Assembly: GCA_003023695.1 (NCBI GenBank)
Contig: PXYW01000010.1
Coordinates: 1 to 64,000 of the forward strand
Reading direction: 5' to 3'
Length of the DNA stretch: 64,000 bases
Source: Sulfobacillus benefaciens
GTDB lineage: Bacteria; Bacillota; Sulfobacillia; Sulfobacillales; Sulfobacillaceae
Below, in pieces: positions 1 to 7,713 of the stretch (positions are counted from its first letter, which is position 1; the number at the start of each line of letters is the position of its first letter). The position numbers and the translations under genes are program-made. The notes beneath the pieces were generated by a model. That model searched no databases. It saw only the letters and a program-made list of their open reading frames with translations, and was not told the origin of the DNA.

Positions 1-111
1 ACCCTTCATATTTGGCTATTACTCCTATCGTAATCGCCACATGGTGCCCTCCTCTTTGGGCTATCCCACATAAATTGTTCGCTTCGGGTCAAATTCAGTT
101 GGTCGAATCTT

Positions 112-729
112 TCAAACTTTTTGCCCGCTGTACACCAAGAACCTACGATTAACCGCATCCAAAGTCGCCCGAATTACTGAATCTTCCATGGTATCGCGAA
201 ATACGGCACTGCCCGACAACACTTCATTGCCTGACTCCACAACGGTGACCAGCACTACTTCAATGCCCCCGCTGCGGACAACGTCCACTCCGTTAAATAC
301 CAGATGATCCAGCCGAGCCAACGCCTCGTTTACCGAACCAACGGTAGCCATAGCCATTGCTGCTGCTAGCGAAGGGCCAATAGCCACGGCCTCAAACACT
401 TCCGCTCCGCGATTCAATCGACATGTGGCTTGAATCCCGGAGCCGTTATGTCCTACCGCAAATCCCGCAATGGAAAGCCGTGTTGACGAAAATGCGGTAT
501 CTCCATCCTCATGTACCTGAACTACAGTGACCCAATCAGCGTTGGCATTGGTGAAACCGACACTGCGCAGAAGCGCTGTGACCTCACGTATGATATGCCG
601 CGGCGGCTGAACTGCTGTCGCCAGAACATGAATTTTCGGGTGCCCCTCTACGTCCGGCACGACGTGCGCCCCTTGAATGTAAGGGATGCGGAGGATGATA
701 TTTTCAAGTTCCTGCCATGATATTGTCAT
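112..729 (-). CDS. Hypothetical protein, LeuA regulatory-domain-like C-terminus
   Basis: I do not recognise this protein as a named family. The preferred start is the second in-frame ATG at 729, because AGGAGG lies 4 nt before it; the upstream ATG at 747 has no such site. From that start the product is about 205 residues with no membrane segment. The last 50 residues (a run ending near SAVFRDTMEDSVIRATLDAV, then NRRF) resemble the allosteric domain of 2-isopropylmalate synthase, where a beta strand is followed by a helix ending in LNAxNRL. No catalytic domain is present. A stand-alone small-molecule-sensing or dimerisation role is only an inference. It lies about 120 bp downstream of hpf, beyond the hpf terminator. 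Confidence 0.6.
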   Translation of the reverse strand: MTISWQELENIILRIPYIQGAHVVPDVEGHPKIHVLATAVQPPRHIIREVTALLRSVGFTNANADWVTVVQVHEDGDTAFSSTRLSIAGFAVGHNGSGIQATCRLNRGAEVFEAVAIGPSLAAAMAMATVGSVNEALARLDHLVFNGVDVVRSGGIEVVLVTVVESGNEVLSGSAVFRDTMEDSVIRATLDAVNRRFLVYSGQKV

Positions 730-801
730 AGGTCCTCCTATGGGCATATTCTAGTCTTTCGACGGGATTTTCCAGATTCCTTCTTTTCAAGTCAATAAAT
801 G

Positions 802-834
802 AAAAAAACCCCTTCTTTTTACAGAAGGGGTTTT
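802..834 (-). terminator. Intrinsic terminator of hpf
   Basis: A 12-bp perfect stem (AAAACCCCTTCT / AGAAGGGGTTTT) with a 6-nt loop is followed on the minus strand by an uninterrupted T run (the A run at 802-808). It lies 12 bp after the hpf stop codon and separates hpf from the hypothetical gene at 112-729. Confidence 0.9.
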
Positions 835-845
835 AGAGTGCCCAT

Positions 846-1352
846 TCACCGGGGTTCAAGGAGCCCGTATTCCCCGTCACGCCTACGATACAGGACATTG
901 ATGGTATCGGTCTCTCCGTTGGTGAAGACGAAAAAATCATGGCCCAATAGGTCCATTTGCATCAAAGCCTCATCAAGCAGCATGGGCTTGGCTGGAAAAG
1001 TTTTACGGCGCACCACGCTGGCTACGTCCATAGGTGGTGGCTCACGATGTTCGGACGGGCCATGACGCCGACGCACACGAGTCTTGAATTTTGCATATTG
1101 TTTCTCGAGTTTATCAACCACTAGGTCTACTGATGCATACATATCTGGTGTTGCCTCTTCTCCTCGAAGCAGCAGCCCATCAATCGGCATCGTCACTTCT
1201 ACAATCTGGCGTTCTTTCTCGACACTCAGGACCGCGTGCGCGGTTACGGGGTGGGGGTCAAACAATTTAGCCATCTTGCCCAATTTTTTGGTGACATGCT
1301 CTTTCAGAGCATCCGTGACCTCAAAATTTTTGCCGCGAACGATGACTTCCAT
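846..1352 (-). CDS. hpf: Ribosome hibernation promoting factor, long form
   Basis: Long HPF binds the 30S decoding region in stationary phase and joins ribosomes into inactive 100S dimers. The N-terminal S30AE domain begins MEVIVRGKNFEVTDALKEHV and spans about residues 1-100. A basic linker (KTRVRRRHG) leads to the C-terminal dimerisation domain of about 60 residues, which contains VVRRKTFPAKPM and MDLLGHDFFVFTNGET, both typical of the long form. The frame is open back to 1388, but the family's usual start is the ATG at 1352, preceded by AGGGG about 9 nt upstream. It has its own extended -10 promoter (1409-1439) and its own terminator, so it is probably monocistronic. Confidence 0.95.
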   Translation of the reverse strand: MEVIVRGKNFEVTDALKEHVTKKLGKMAKLFDPHPVTAHAVLSVEKERQIVEVTMPIDGLLLRGEEATPDMYASVDLVVDKLEKQYAKFKTRVRRRHGPSEHREPPPMDVASVVRRKTFPAKPMLLDEALMQMDLLGHDFFVFTNGETDTINVLYRRRDGEYGLLEPR

Positions 1353-1408
1353 GCGTATTCGCCCCTTTATGGCTTTGTCCCAATCCATGGCAACTGAACT
1401 GGTACTCC

Positions 1409-1439
1409 ATTATACCATCGTTGCAAATCAAATAGGCAA
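1409..1439 (-). promoter_or_regulatory. Sigma-A promoter of hpf (extended -10)
   Basis: On the minus strand TTGCCT is followed after 19 nt by TATAAT, with a TGG directly before the -10 (extended -10 TGn). The long spacer fits an extended -10 promoter. Transcription would start about 50 nt before the ATG at 1352. The -35 element lies inside the terminator stem of the upstream cold-shock gene. Confidence 0.7.
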
Positions 1440-1464
1440 GGGACCGAGTAAACGGCCCCTTGCC
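1428..1464 (-). terminator. Terminator-like hairpin after the cold-shock gene
   Basis: An 8-bp stem GGCAAGGG / CCCTTGCC encloses a 14-nt loop and is followed on the minus strand by TATTTGATTT. It begins about 18 bp after the csp stop. The U tract is interrupted, so termination may be partial. The stem overlaps the -35 hexamer of the hpf promoter. Confidence 0.65.
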
Positions 1465-1482
1465 CTTGTCGAAATTTACACT

Positions 1483-1680
1483 TTATAGGCGGACGACGTT
1501 CGCGGCCTGTGGGCCACGGTCACCCTCTACAACATCAAATTCGACACGCTCGCCTTCGTTGAGCGTACGGAAACCTTCGCCATTTATGGCACTGTAATGA
1601 ACAAATACATCGCCGCCGTCTTCACGCTCCAAAAAGCCGTAGCCTTTTTCTGCGCTGAACCATTTGACACGTCCGGTCAT
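1483..1680 (-). CDS. Cold-shock protein, CspA family
   Basis: A 65-residue single cold-shock domain that binds single-stranded RNA and DNA and acts as an RNA chaperone. Both RNA-binding motifs are intact: RNP1 as KGYGFLE and RNP2 as VFVHYSAI. The first residues, [16 protein letters not shown], match the family start, so no earlier start is needed. The length is normal (65-70). It is preceded by a strong sigma-A promoter at 1735-1763 with a 5' UTR of about 50 nt and followed by a hairpin. The neighbour downstream is hpf, another gene linked to stress and slow growth. Confidence 0.97.
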   Translation of the reverse strand: MTGRVKWFSAEKGYGFLEREDGGDVFVHYSAINGEGFRTLNEGERVEFDVVEGDRGPQAANVVRL

Positions 1681-1734
1681 ACTTGAATATTTCCCCTTTC
1701 TTGCGCCGCCCTAACTGTGAGGACGACCGGGCTT

Positions 1735-1763
1735 AATATAGCATCTGCTGCCAAAAAAGTCAA
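1735..1763 (-). promoter_or_regulatory. Sigma-A promoter of the cold-shock gene
   Basis: Minus strand TTGACT, 17-nt spacer, TATATT. Both hexamers match the consensus at five of six positions and the spacing is ideal. The predicted start lies about 45-50 nt before the csp ATG. Confidence 0.85.
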
Positions 1764-1835
1764 ACAATATCCATCGGCAGTATTCGTCAGCCTGTGTTTT
1801 CATGAACAATCCACAGCTTGGCAGCCGTTCTCACC

Positions 1836-1896
1836 TGGGGATAATGGGGATAACTCTGTTGATAACAGCAATTTCAACGAATTTTCATGGGGATAA
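1836..1896. promoter_or_regulatory. Cluster of DnaA-box-like 9-mers
   Basis: TGGGGATAA occurs at 1836-1844, 1845-1853 and 1888-1896, and TGTTGATAA at 1857-1865, all in the same orientation. Each differs by one base from the DnaA box TGTGGATAA. The cluster lies in the 250-bp gap between the csp promoter and the end of the diguanylate cyclase gene. Binding by DnaA is inferred only. Confidence 0.4.
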
Positions 1897-1933
1897 ACCT
1901 TAGACGATCGAGAATCCGCTTATCAATAGTCCG

Positions 1934-3568
1934 TCAATAGTGAATTTTTCGTCTTAATTCTTTGTTTCGGTACATATGCTGATCTGCCACATTTAAAAGA
2001 TGTTCTAAGGTTTCCCCATCTTCAGGATAGAGTGCCCACCCCACGCTAACCCCCAAGGGAAATTCCACGCCGGCAAATTGATGTTGCTCAATGCGATCCT
2101 GAATTCTATCCAAAACCTGTTTCACGCTTTGCACATCAATATCCGAAAGCAGCAGCACAAACTCGTCTCCGCCATAACGAGCCAAAAGATCATGGGATCT
2201 AATTTCCTTCCGGACCACTGCCACCAACTGGCGTAATACCTCATCTCCTATTAGATGTCCATACTGATCATTGACTAATTTGAACCGGTCCATGTCTAAA
2301 AAGGCCACGGCACACTGGCGTTGGTACATTTTAGCGTAATCCAGTTCGCTCTGGAGAGCATTGCGAAAATGACGATAGTTAAAGAGCTCAGGTATTAAGG
2401 GATCGACCCTGCCTAATCTAGTGGTTTCGTGGTCCAGATCAATTTTTCTAAGCGCTATCGCTGCCTGTCCGGCAATGATCATCCCCAGGCGGAGGTCGAA
2501 GTTGTCATAGACATTGGGCCGCACATTCCCTACCACCACCATGCCGACCAGTTGCCCCTCGGTGACCATCGGCAACATAAGAGCAGACCTCAGAGGATAA
2601 GCATCGCCAGGATTAACCCAACGGTCACTTATTCGAAAGCTGTCGGGGACTAACTCGGGAGTTTGAGTCTCCATTACCCATCCGGTAATCCCTTGATGGG
2701 GGTAGACGGTACTGTCATAGGGCGCGTTCTCTCCCAGCGGATGAAACGTCCACTCCCTAACCAACTCGCGCGGATTAGGCCCCATAGCATAGATAACAAT
2801 GGCAGTGACATCCATGATATCCCGCAATGCGCGTTCGATGAGTTGATAAATGGTGGGGCGATCCCCTGCAAGCGCAATCCCGGTGCTGGTCCGCGCTGCC
2901 ACCATAGTGTTTTGATGAGCACGCCGGGTTTGATATGCTGAGGCTAACAGCCAGGTGACAAATAAAAACGGAAAAAACGCCAATATGGCGCCCTGCCAGT
3001 GGTAGGCACGATCCAACAAAACAAAAATCGCGATGAGAGGAGCAGAAATCACCCAAGCCAATCCGTCTAACAAAAGACTCGGAACCACATCGACCAGAGC
3101 CGGAGTCCCTTCTAAAATCACGTAGTACACGTTCACAAGCAGATGATTAATTCCAATCGAAACCACCGCAAAGGCGACCAAAGCCAGCCATAAATGAGTG
3201 CTCATGGCATCATACAACAAAGCAGCCCCGAATAAGCTAAGAATAAATTGAGCCATATTGAATAGCGACTTGGCACCGCGGGGACGTGCCAAGGTACTGA
3301 TAATCAGCCCACCTAAGAGGGCATACGAGGCTGCTGGCAACCCACCAATCATGAAGACCGAGAAATATCCGGCAGTCGACAGAGCAATACTCCCCCGCGA
3401 TATTTTCAACGGCCAAATGTCCGATACCGCCACCATTGCCATGCCGATAAGGATTGTTACCACGTGGGTCTTCGGATAGAAACCCAGGCGCAGTATAAGC
3501 CATCCTAAAATGGCCAGTCCCACCACTGCCCATAGATAAACATCCGCCATGCGTTGCTTCATTGTCAT
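1934..3568 (-). CDS. Membrane diguanylate cyclase (GAF-GGDEF)
   Basis: Predicted to make cyclic di-GMP from two GTP at the inner face of the membrane. The 544 residues comprise an N-terminal block of about six hydrophobic segments (about 10-215), a GAF-type sensor domain (about 230-370, with the core PLRSALMLPMVTEGQLVGMV) and a C-terminal GGDEF domain (about 385-544). The active-site motif GGDEF is intact at residues 466-470, and the inhibitory-site motif RxxD (RSHD) is five residues before it, so the enzyme should be active and feedback-inhibited. The metal-binding segment FLDMDRFKLVND is also present. Start ATG at 3568, with AGGGG upstream; an ATG two codons later is equally possible. The signal sensed by the GAF domain is unknown. 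Confidence 0.93.
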   Translation of the reverse strand: MTMKQRMADVYLWAVVGLAILGWLILRLGFYPKTHVVTILIGMAMVAVSDIWPLKISRGSIALSTAGYFSVFMIGGLPAASYALLGGLIISTLARPRGAKSLFNMAQFILSLFGAALLYDAMSTHLWLALVAFAVVSIGINHLLVNVYYVILEGTPALVDVVPSLLLDGLAWVISAPLIAIFVLLDRAYHWQGAILAFFPFLFVTWLLASAYQTRRAHQNTMVAARTSTGIALAGDRPTIYQLIERALRDIMDVTAIVIYAMGPNPRELVREWTFHPLGENAPYDSTVYPHQGITGWVMETQTPELVPDSFRISDRWVNPGDAYPLRSALMLPMVTEGQLVGMVVVGNVRPNVYDNFDLRLGMIIAGQAAIALRKIDLDHETTRLGRVDPLIPELFNYRHFRNALQSELDYAKMYQRQCAVAFLDMDRFKLVNDQYGHLIGDEVLRQLVAVVRKEIRSHDLLARYGGDEFVLLLSDIDVQSVKQVLDRIQDRIEQHQFAGVEFPLGVSVGWALYPEDGETLEHLLNVADQHMYRNKELRRKIHY

Positions 3569-3635
3569 ATGGATCGACCCCTAACAAGGCCGCCTTGATA
3601 CTACTAACTATTCTCGAAACATACACAATTTCCTG

Positions 3636-4103
3636 CTATCCCGACAAGTTTTTGCTCCGTATCGGATTTTGTGCCAAAAGCCGATGCACTGTAGGAACAA
3701 TGCTACCCGACCGGTGTCCCTTGGAATAATCGATCCAAATCACTACCGGGTAAGCGCATAGGCTTAGCACTGATGATTCGTCCATGCCCGGATCAGCGAC
3801 CTTGAAACCAGGATAGCGAGAGGCCAAACGCTCAACGATAACAGCAGTTTGATCCCGTGAACCTGCATCGGAGATGACCACGTCAACGTCGCTATGGGCC
3901 CATTGCTGCTCCGTCCATAATGACATCAACTCGCGCATCGTGCGTTCGATGGTCGCTTCCTGATCTTTTACGCGTACAACTAAACTCACAAAATTAACGC
4001 GGTTCCACGACGCGGGGAAACTCAACCTTTGATACAGCCATTCCACCAAAGTCATGGCCCCATACAATGCTAGTGCCAGACCAACGGCTCCCCACCATGT
4101 CAC
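3636..4103 (-). CDS. Short membrane-anchored GT-A (family 2-like) protein
   Basis: A 155-residue protein with one N-terminal membrane segment (about residues 4-24), followed by a region resembling the nucleotide-binding half of a family 2 glycosyltransferase: the strand FVSLVVRVKDQEATIERTM, then VDVVISDAGSRDQTAVIVER, where DAGSRDQT corresponds to the usual D-(D/G)-S-x-D-x-T motif. It ends before any acceptor-binding half, so it is either a truncated transferase or one of the small GT-A-like proteins seen in Firmicutes. A catalytic role is doubtful. It lies between metK and the diguanylate cyclase, all on the minus strand. About 55 bp separate it from metK, and I saw no terminator there. Confidence 0.65.
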   Translation of the reverse strand: MTWWGAVGLALALYGAMTLVEWLYQRLSFPASWNRVNFVSLVVRVKDQEATIERTMRELMSLWTEQQWAHSDVDVVISDAGSRDQTAVIVERLASRYPGFKVADPGMDESSVLSLCAYPVVIWIDYSKGHRSGSIVPTVHRLLAQNPIRSKNLSG

Positions 4104-4160
4104 TGCCGCTCCCCCCTATCGCGGTATATATACGGGAGAGGTGCAGTAAACATGCCCTTT

Positions 4161-5360
4161 TTAAACGTTGTTCTGAATTTGCGCAGCCTCTCGCAGGGCC
4201 TCGACCCGATTTAAGGCTTCCCATGGCAAGTCGACATCGGTCCGGCCAAAGTGTCCATAGGCCGCTGTCTGCAAATAAATCGGGCGTTGCAAGTCAAGTT
4301 GGCGAATAATCGCCAGGGGCCGCAAATCAAATACCCTTCGCACCACTTCGGCCAATTGAGGATCTGGAAGCCTTCCGGTCCCAAAGGTATCAACCATGAT
4401 GGAAATCGGTTTAGCCACACCAATTGCATACGCTATCTGAATTTCGGCCCGATGAGCCAATCCGGCTGCCACCAAGTTTTTCGCTACCCAACGAGCAGCA
4501 TAGGATGCTGACCGGTCAACTTTAGTAGGATCTTTCCCAGAAAAAGCCCCGCCGCCGTGGCGTGCATATCCACCGTATGTGTCGACAATGATTTTACGAC
4601 CGGTTAATCCGGAATCCCCATGCGGTCCTCCAATCACAAACCGACCGGTTGGGTTGGTCAAAATACGGGTGCCTGAGTTAAGCCAGCGTTCACCCAGCAC
4701 CGGTTTAATTACCTCTTCAATTAATCCCCGGCGAAGCTCTTCTTGGCTGACATCACCGTTATGCTGTGCTGAAATTAATACCGTATCGACCCCGACAGGC
4801 ATCCCGTCTCGGTAGCGTACCGTTACCTGGGTCTTGCCGTCCGGCCACAGATAAGGCAATACATCTTCTTTCCGAACTACAGCCAGTCGATACGAGAGAC
4901 GATGCGCCAGGGAAATTGGCAATGGCATGAATTCCGGTGTTTCGTCACAGGCGTAGCCAAATACCATGCCTTGGTCTCCTGCGCCAATCCGCTCAACATC
5001 CTCTCCTTGCCCCGATCTGGCCTCAAGCGCCTGGTCAACCCCCATGGCAATGTCCGGTGATTGTTCGTCAATTGAGGTAATTACAGCGACGGTGTCCGCG
5101 TCAAATCCCATTTTTGCCCGCGTATATCCGATATTGCGAATGGTATCGCGAACCACGTGAGGAATGTCGACATAGCAGGTAGTGGAAATCTCCCCAACCA
5201 CAAGGGCTAGACCCGTGGTCACTACGGTTTCCGCCGCCACCCGCGCTGTACCATCTTGCGCCAAAATGCGATCCAAAATTGCATCCGAAATCTGATCAGC
5301 CACTTTGTCGGGATGGCCCTCGGTTACTGATTCTGAGGTAAATAAAAAATCCTGTCCCAC
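4161..5360 (-). CDS. metK: S-adenosylmethionine synthetase
   Basis: Makes S-adenosylmethionine from methionine and ATP, releasing phosphate and pyrophosphate, in the cytoplasm. The 399-residue length is normal. Recognisable parts are the N-terminal [20 protein letters not shown] (methionine and ATP binding), the flexible-loop region around [12 protein letters not shown], and the phosphate-binding [17 protein letters not shown]. The start is GTG at 5358-5360, with AGGAGG 8 nt upstream. The gene has its own complete control region: a consensus sigma-A promoter, a SAM-I riboswitch and an attenuator, so SAM should switch off its own synthesis. Confidence 0.98.
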   Translation of the reverse strand: MGQDFLFTSESVTEGHPDKVADQISDAILDRILAQDGTARVAAETVVTTGLALVVGEISTTCYVDIPHVVRDTIRNIGYTRAKMGFDADTVAVITSIDEQSPDIAMGVDQALEARSGQGEDVERIGAGDQGMVFGYACDETPEFMPLPISLAHRLSYRLAVVRKEDVLPYLWPDGKTQVTVRYRDGMPVGVDTVLISAQHNGDVSQEELRRGLIEEVIKPVLGERWLNSGTRILTNPTGRFVIGGPHGDSGLTGRKIIVDTYGGYARHGGGAFSGKDPTKVDRSASYAARWVAKNLVAAGLAHRAEIQIAYAIGVAKPISIMVDTFGTGRLPDPQLAEVVRRVFDLRPLAIIRQLDLQRPIYLQTAAYGHFGRTDVDLPWEALNRVEALREAAQIQNNV

Positions 5361-5382
5361 GGCTAGACCTCCTACTCATCAC

Positions 5383-5414
5383 AAAAAATCCCCTTCCCCA
5401 TGTGAGAGAAGAGG
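5383..5414 (-). terminator. Attenuator terminator of metK
   Basis: On the minus strand CCTCTTCTC pairs with GGGAAGGGG (two G-U pairs) around a short loop of about 6 nt, followed by TTTTTT. It lies between the riboswitch and the metK ribosome-binding site, where the off state of a transcriptional SAM-I switch would place it. Confidence 0.85.
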
Positions 5415-5420
5415 TCCAAA

Positions 5421-5528
5421 ACCATATCTCTCATCCGTCCCCAAAAAGGGGTCGGGATTGGCACCTTGGCAGGGTTCGCCGGTTGCCGGGCTTCATCGGG
5501 CCTGTCCCTCCACCGCTCTTGATAAGAG
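5421..5528 (-). ncRNA. SAM-I riboswitch (S box)
   Basis: The minus strand carries the conserved S-box elements in order: CTCTTATC then AAGAGCGGTGGAGGGA, GGCCCGATGAAGCCCGGCAA, AAGGTGCCAATCC and GATGAGAGA. P1 forms between CTCTTATC (5521-5528) and GATGAGAG (5428-5435), 8 bp with one G-U. The 3' strand of P1 contains TGAGAGA (5427-5433), which is perfectly complementary to TCTCTCA (5403-5409) in the 5' arm of the terminator, giving an antiterminator. SAM binding should therefore favour termination before metK. Confidence 0.97.
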
Positions 5529-5549
5529 CATTACCATATTGTCGTTGCA

Positions 5550-5578
5550 ATTATAGAAGGGGAAGTTCGGAATGTCAA
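5550..5578 (-). promoter_or_regulatory. Consensus sigma-A promoter of metK
   Basis: Minus strand TTGACA, 17-nt spacer, TATAAT: both hexamers match the consensus exactly. Transcription would begin about 10 nt before the riboswitch P1 helix. Confidence 0.92.
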
Positions 5579-5598
5579 TTCAACGAAGCTGGACTCTC

Positions 5599-5625
5599 GC
5601 CGGGGGCGATGGGTACGCCCCCGGC
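5599..5625. repeat. Strong GC-rich hairpin between spoIIID and the metK promoter
   Basis: A perfect 10-bp inverted repeat, GCCGGGGGCG / CGCCCCCGGC, with a 7-nt loop. Neither strand has a T run after it, so it is not a standard intrinsic terminator. It may protect the 3' end of the spoIIID transcript or act as a barrier between the two units. Confidence 0.6.
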
Positions 5626-5667
5626 TTGACCCCGATCCATCTTGTTTGGGGTCGACACTGCCCTATC

Positions 5668-5925
5668 TTAGAGGTTGTTTTGCGTGCGGAATTTTTGACG
5701 GGTGGCTTCGCCGCCGCGAAGATGTCTTTCAGCTTTGTTCAACTCAAGGACTTTTTTGACTTCGTCGGCTAAGTGGGCATTTACTTTGGGCAACCGCTCG
5801 GTGACATCCTTATGCACTGTGCTTTTTGAAACGCCAAACACTTTGGCGGTGTCCCGAACGGTAGCCCCACTCTTCAAAATGTAATTGCCGATATCCATTA
5901 CACGTTGCCAGATATGGTCCTTCAC
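5668..5925 (-). CDS. spoIIID: Sporulation transcription regulator SpoIIID
   Basis: SpoIIID is a small DNA-binding protein that adjusts the sigma-E regulon in the mother cell. The protein reads VKDHIWQRVMDIGNYILKSG, then a helix-turn-helix (TVRDTAKVFGVSKSTVHKDVTERL, about residues 20-45) and the family tail ERHLRGGEATRQKF, which contributes to DNA binding. I chose the GTG at 5925 because it gives the usual length (about 85 residues) and start. The frame is open to an ATG at 6015 that would add 30 residues not seen in the family. A GA-rich stretch with AAAGGGG and GGAGGG precedes the GTG. It follows a spoIIQ-like gene, as in Bacillus. Confidence 0.93.
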   Translation of the reverse strand: MKDHIWQRVMDIGNYILKSGATVRDTAKVFGVSKSTVHKDVTERLPKVNAHLADEVKKVLELNKAERHLRGGEATRQKFRTQNNL

Positions 5926-6041
5926 CCCTCCGGCCCCTTTCTCCCCCCGATACTTGGTAGAGTATATGGCCCGGTTAAAAAATAATGCCAGAGCATTTGA
6001 TGGCTGCTCTGGCATAAGATCCCTGTCTTCCTACCTTAATC

Positions 6042-6626
6042 TTATGACGACGGATGAAGATAGGTCTCAGGATCCATGGCTTGGTTGCCGCGATATACTT
6101 GAAAATCCAAGTGAGATCCGGTTTGGTGACTGTAAATATCGTTGCCGCCAACAGTTCCTACTACCTGCCCTTGGCTGATCATTTGTCCCTGTTTTACCGA
6201 AACTTGACCCAAATGCCCATACACGGTGTTGTAGCTATTGCCATCCGCGACGGTAACTGTCATCCCCATAGCCGGGTTATCGGCGACCTTGGTCACCGTA
6301 CCCGCCCAAGCCGCATGCACCGGGGTACCGGCTTTGGCTGCAATGGTAATGCCGGGATTGAAATACCACTCGTTTAGCGCCCCCGAGTATTGCCAACCAT
6401 AAGCATTTTGTACCGGGGCGTTGACCGGCAGCATTAACGGTGCGGCGGTAGGTTCAGAGGCCGCATTTCCCGAACTGTTGCTTCGGGGAAGCGGATGACT
6501 GATTCGCGTGACCGGAACAGTAACGGTCCGAGTGGCCGCGTGATGCAACACCACGGTCACAATTCCCCCGGCTACCACGACAGCTCCGCCAATGATGCCA
6601 AATAAGGTGAGACGACGATTTGCCAT
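6042..6626 (-). CDS. SpoIIQ-like degenerate M23 peptidase domain protein
   Basis: A 194-residue protein with one N-terminal membrane segment (about residues 8-28), a Ser/Ala/Pro-rich linker, and an LytM/M23 domain (about 75-190). The fold markers are present (AAKAGTPVHAAWAGTVTKV, VYGHLGQVSVKQGQMISQGQ), but the zinc ligands are not: the usual HxGxD is NPGIT, and the usual HLH is HLD. An M23 domain without zinc ligands directly before spoIIID is what is expected of SpoIIQ, the forespore membrane half of the engulfment channel. The placement in that role is inferred from domain and position. Confidence 0.8.
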   Translation of the reverse strand: MANRRLTLFGIIGGAVVVAGGIVTVVLHHAATRTVTVPVTRISHPLPRSNSSGNAASEPTAAPLMLPVNAPVQNAYGWQYSGALNEWYFNPGITIAAKAGTPVHAAWAGTVTKVADNPAMGMTVTVADGNSYNTVYGHLGQVSVKQGQMISQGQVVGTVGGNDIYSHQTGSHLDFQVYRGNQAMDPETYLHPSS

Positions 6627-6723
6627 GCTATTTCCCGCTTCCTGTCGTAAATTGAGGAGCGACTAGGCGCCCTCCTGTTTCCATTTTGCCCAGTTTATGC
6701 CATTTTAATCGGATGCCTTCGTC

Positions 6724-7431
6724 TTAGTAGGTTACCGTCACCAAGGGAGAGCCCACGTCAATTTGTTCTTGATGCCAATAGGTGTTGTAATTAAGTGCCA
6801 CTTGAATATTGACAGGATGTCCCTGAAGATTGTCAGACTCTCCAATCAGATTACTGTCACCAGCCATGGAAACATATTGGGGGGTCGCTATGCCATTGAC
6901 CCGGACCGCGCCTATTGCTGTAAACGCTTGGTTTACGACCGCTTCTTCTTGCGCTACGGACATTGCTGGTCCGACAATGGAACCTTGCAGCGTAATAGAC
7001 ATGTGCACAGAACCAAAGGGCTCAAGCACATGATTCACCACTTGGGTACTCTCTCTCAAGCCGTGAAACCCTTGATCTCCAGTTCTATCCACGACGATGA
7101 AATCACTGCCATTTTGCAAACGCTCTGCAATCACGTCAGTGTAGAATCCCGCTACCGTCGTGGATACGGAGACTTTTTGATACGTGGGACCACCGCTAGT
7201 AATTAAGGCCCCGCTGACATGTAAAGTTTTCGCTGTCTGGCTAACCAAGGATGACAGGGTTTGGTTGTTGTGCCCTGGCGGAATCTCCACCCAACCGTTG
7301 AGACTAAATCCTAAAGGTTTCGCGTGAGTCGCTGAAAACGCCGTAAGCAACGGCGACACCACAGCAGCCCGGACAGAGGCCCCTACCCACACCACGGCCG
7401 CTACTGCGGCCGCCCACAACGCCGTTTTCAT
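6724..7431 (-). CDS. YwmB-like secreted protein
   Basis: About 235 residues with an N-terminal signal or anchor segment (MKTALWAAAVAAVVWVGA). The C-terminal part, with VNIQVALNYNTYWHQEQIDV followed by GSPLVTVTY, resembles the end of YwmB proteins (RYNSYEDKTYIxIGTPxI). YwmB is a conserved Firmicute protein of unknown function encoded just downstream of the atp operon, and it is in the matching place here. The start at 7431 is chosen because GGAGG is 7 nt upstream. An ATG two codons earlier abuts the ribosome site, and the longer frame to 7473 lacks one. murA and spoIID, which usually follow in Bacillus, are absent here. Confidence 0.75.
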   Translation of the reverse strand: MKTALWAAAVAAVVWVGASVRAAVVSPLLTAFSATHAKPLGFSLNGWVEIPPGHNNQTLSSLVSQTAKTLHVSGALITSGGPTYQKVSVSTTVAGFYTDVIAERLQNGSDFIVVDRTGDQGFHGLRESTQVVNHVLEPFGSVHMSITLQGSIVGPAMSVAQEEAVVNQAFTAIGAVRVNGIATPQYVSMAGDSNLIGESDNLQGHPVNIQVALNYNTYWHQEQIDVGSPLVTVTY

Positions 7432-7713
7432 TTTCATCCCTCCGTGAATTCTGGATCTACCAGATTGTTCCACGGATTATGCGGTTTCATACCTGGTTAC
7501 GGGCCGAAGGCAGGTAATGCCTGCAGCAACTTCGTCTGGAGATCCGATGGACTGCCATGCAGTCTATCGATTCCACTAAAGGGGCGGTGAATCACGTGAA
7601 AGACGCCTAATGAACTAAAAAATATAGTCGTGCCAGAAGTTTTAGGTTGTGGTTTTTTATTTTCACCCAGGTCAAGAAGGGGATCTTCAGCTAGCAGAGA
7701 TTTTCCGGTGAGC

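Noticed and set aside
1-9. Possible start of a minus-strand gene (ATG at 7-9 with AGGAG upstream).
   Set aside because: Only three codons are visible and the ribosome site is 12 nt away; it cannot be supported.
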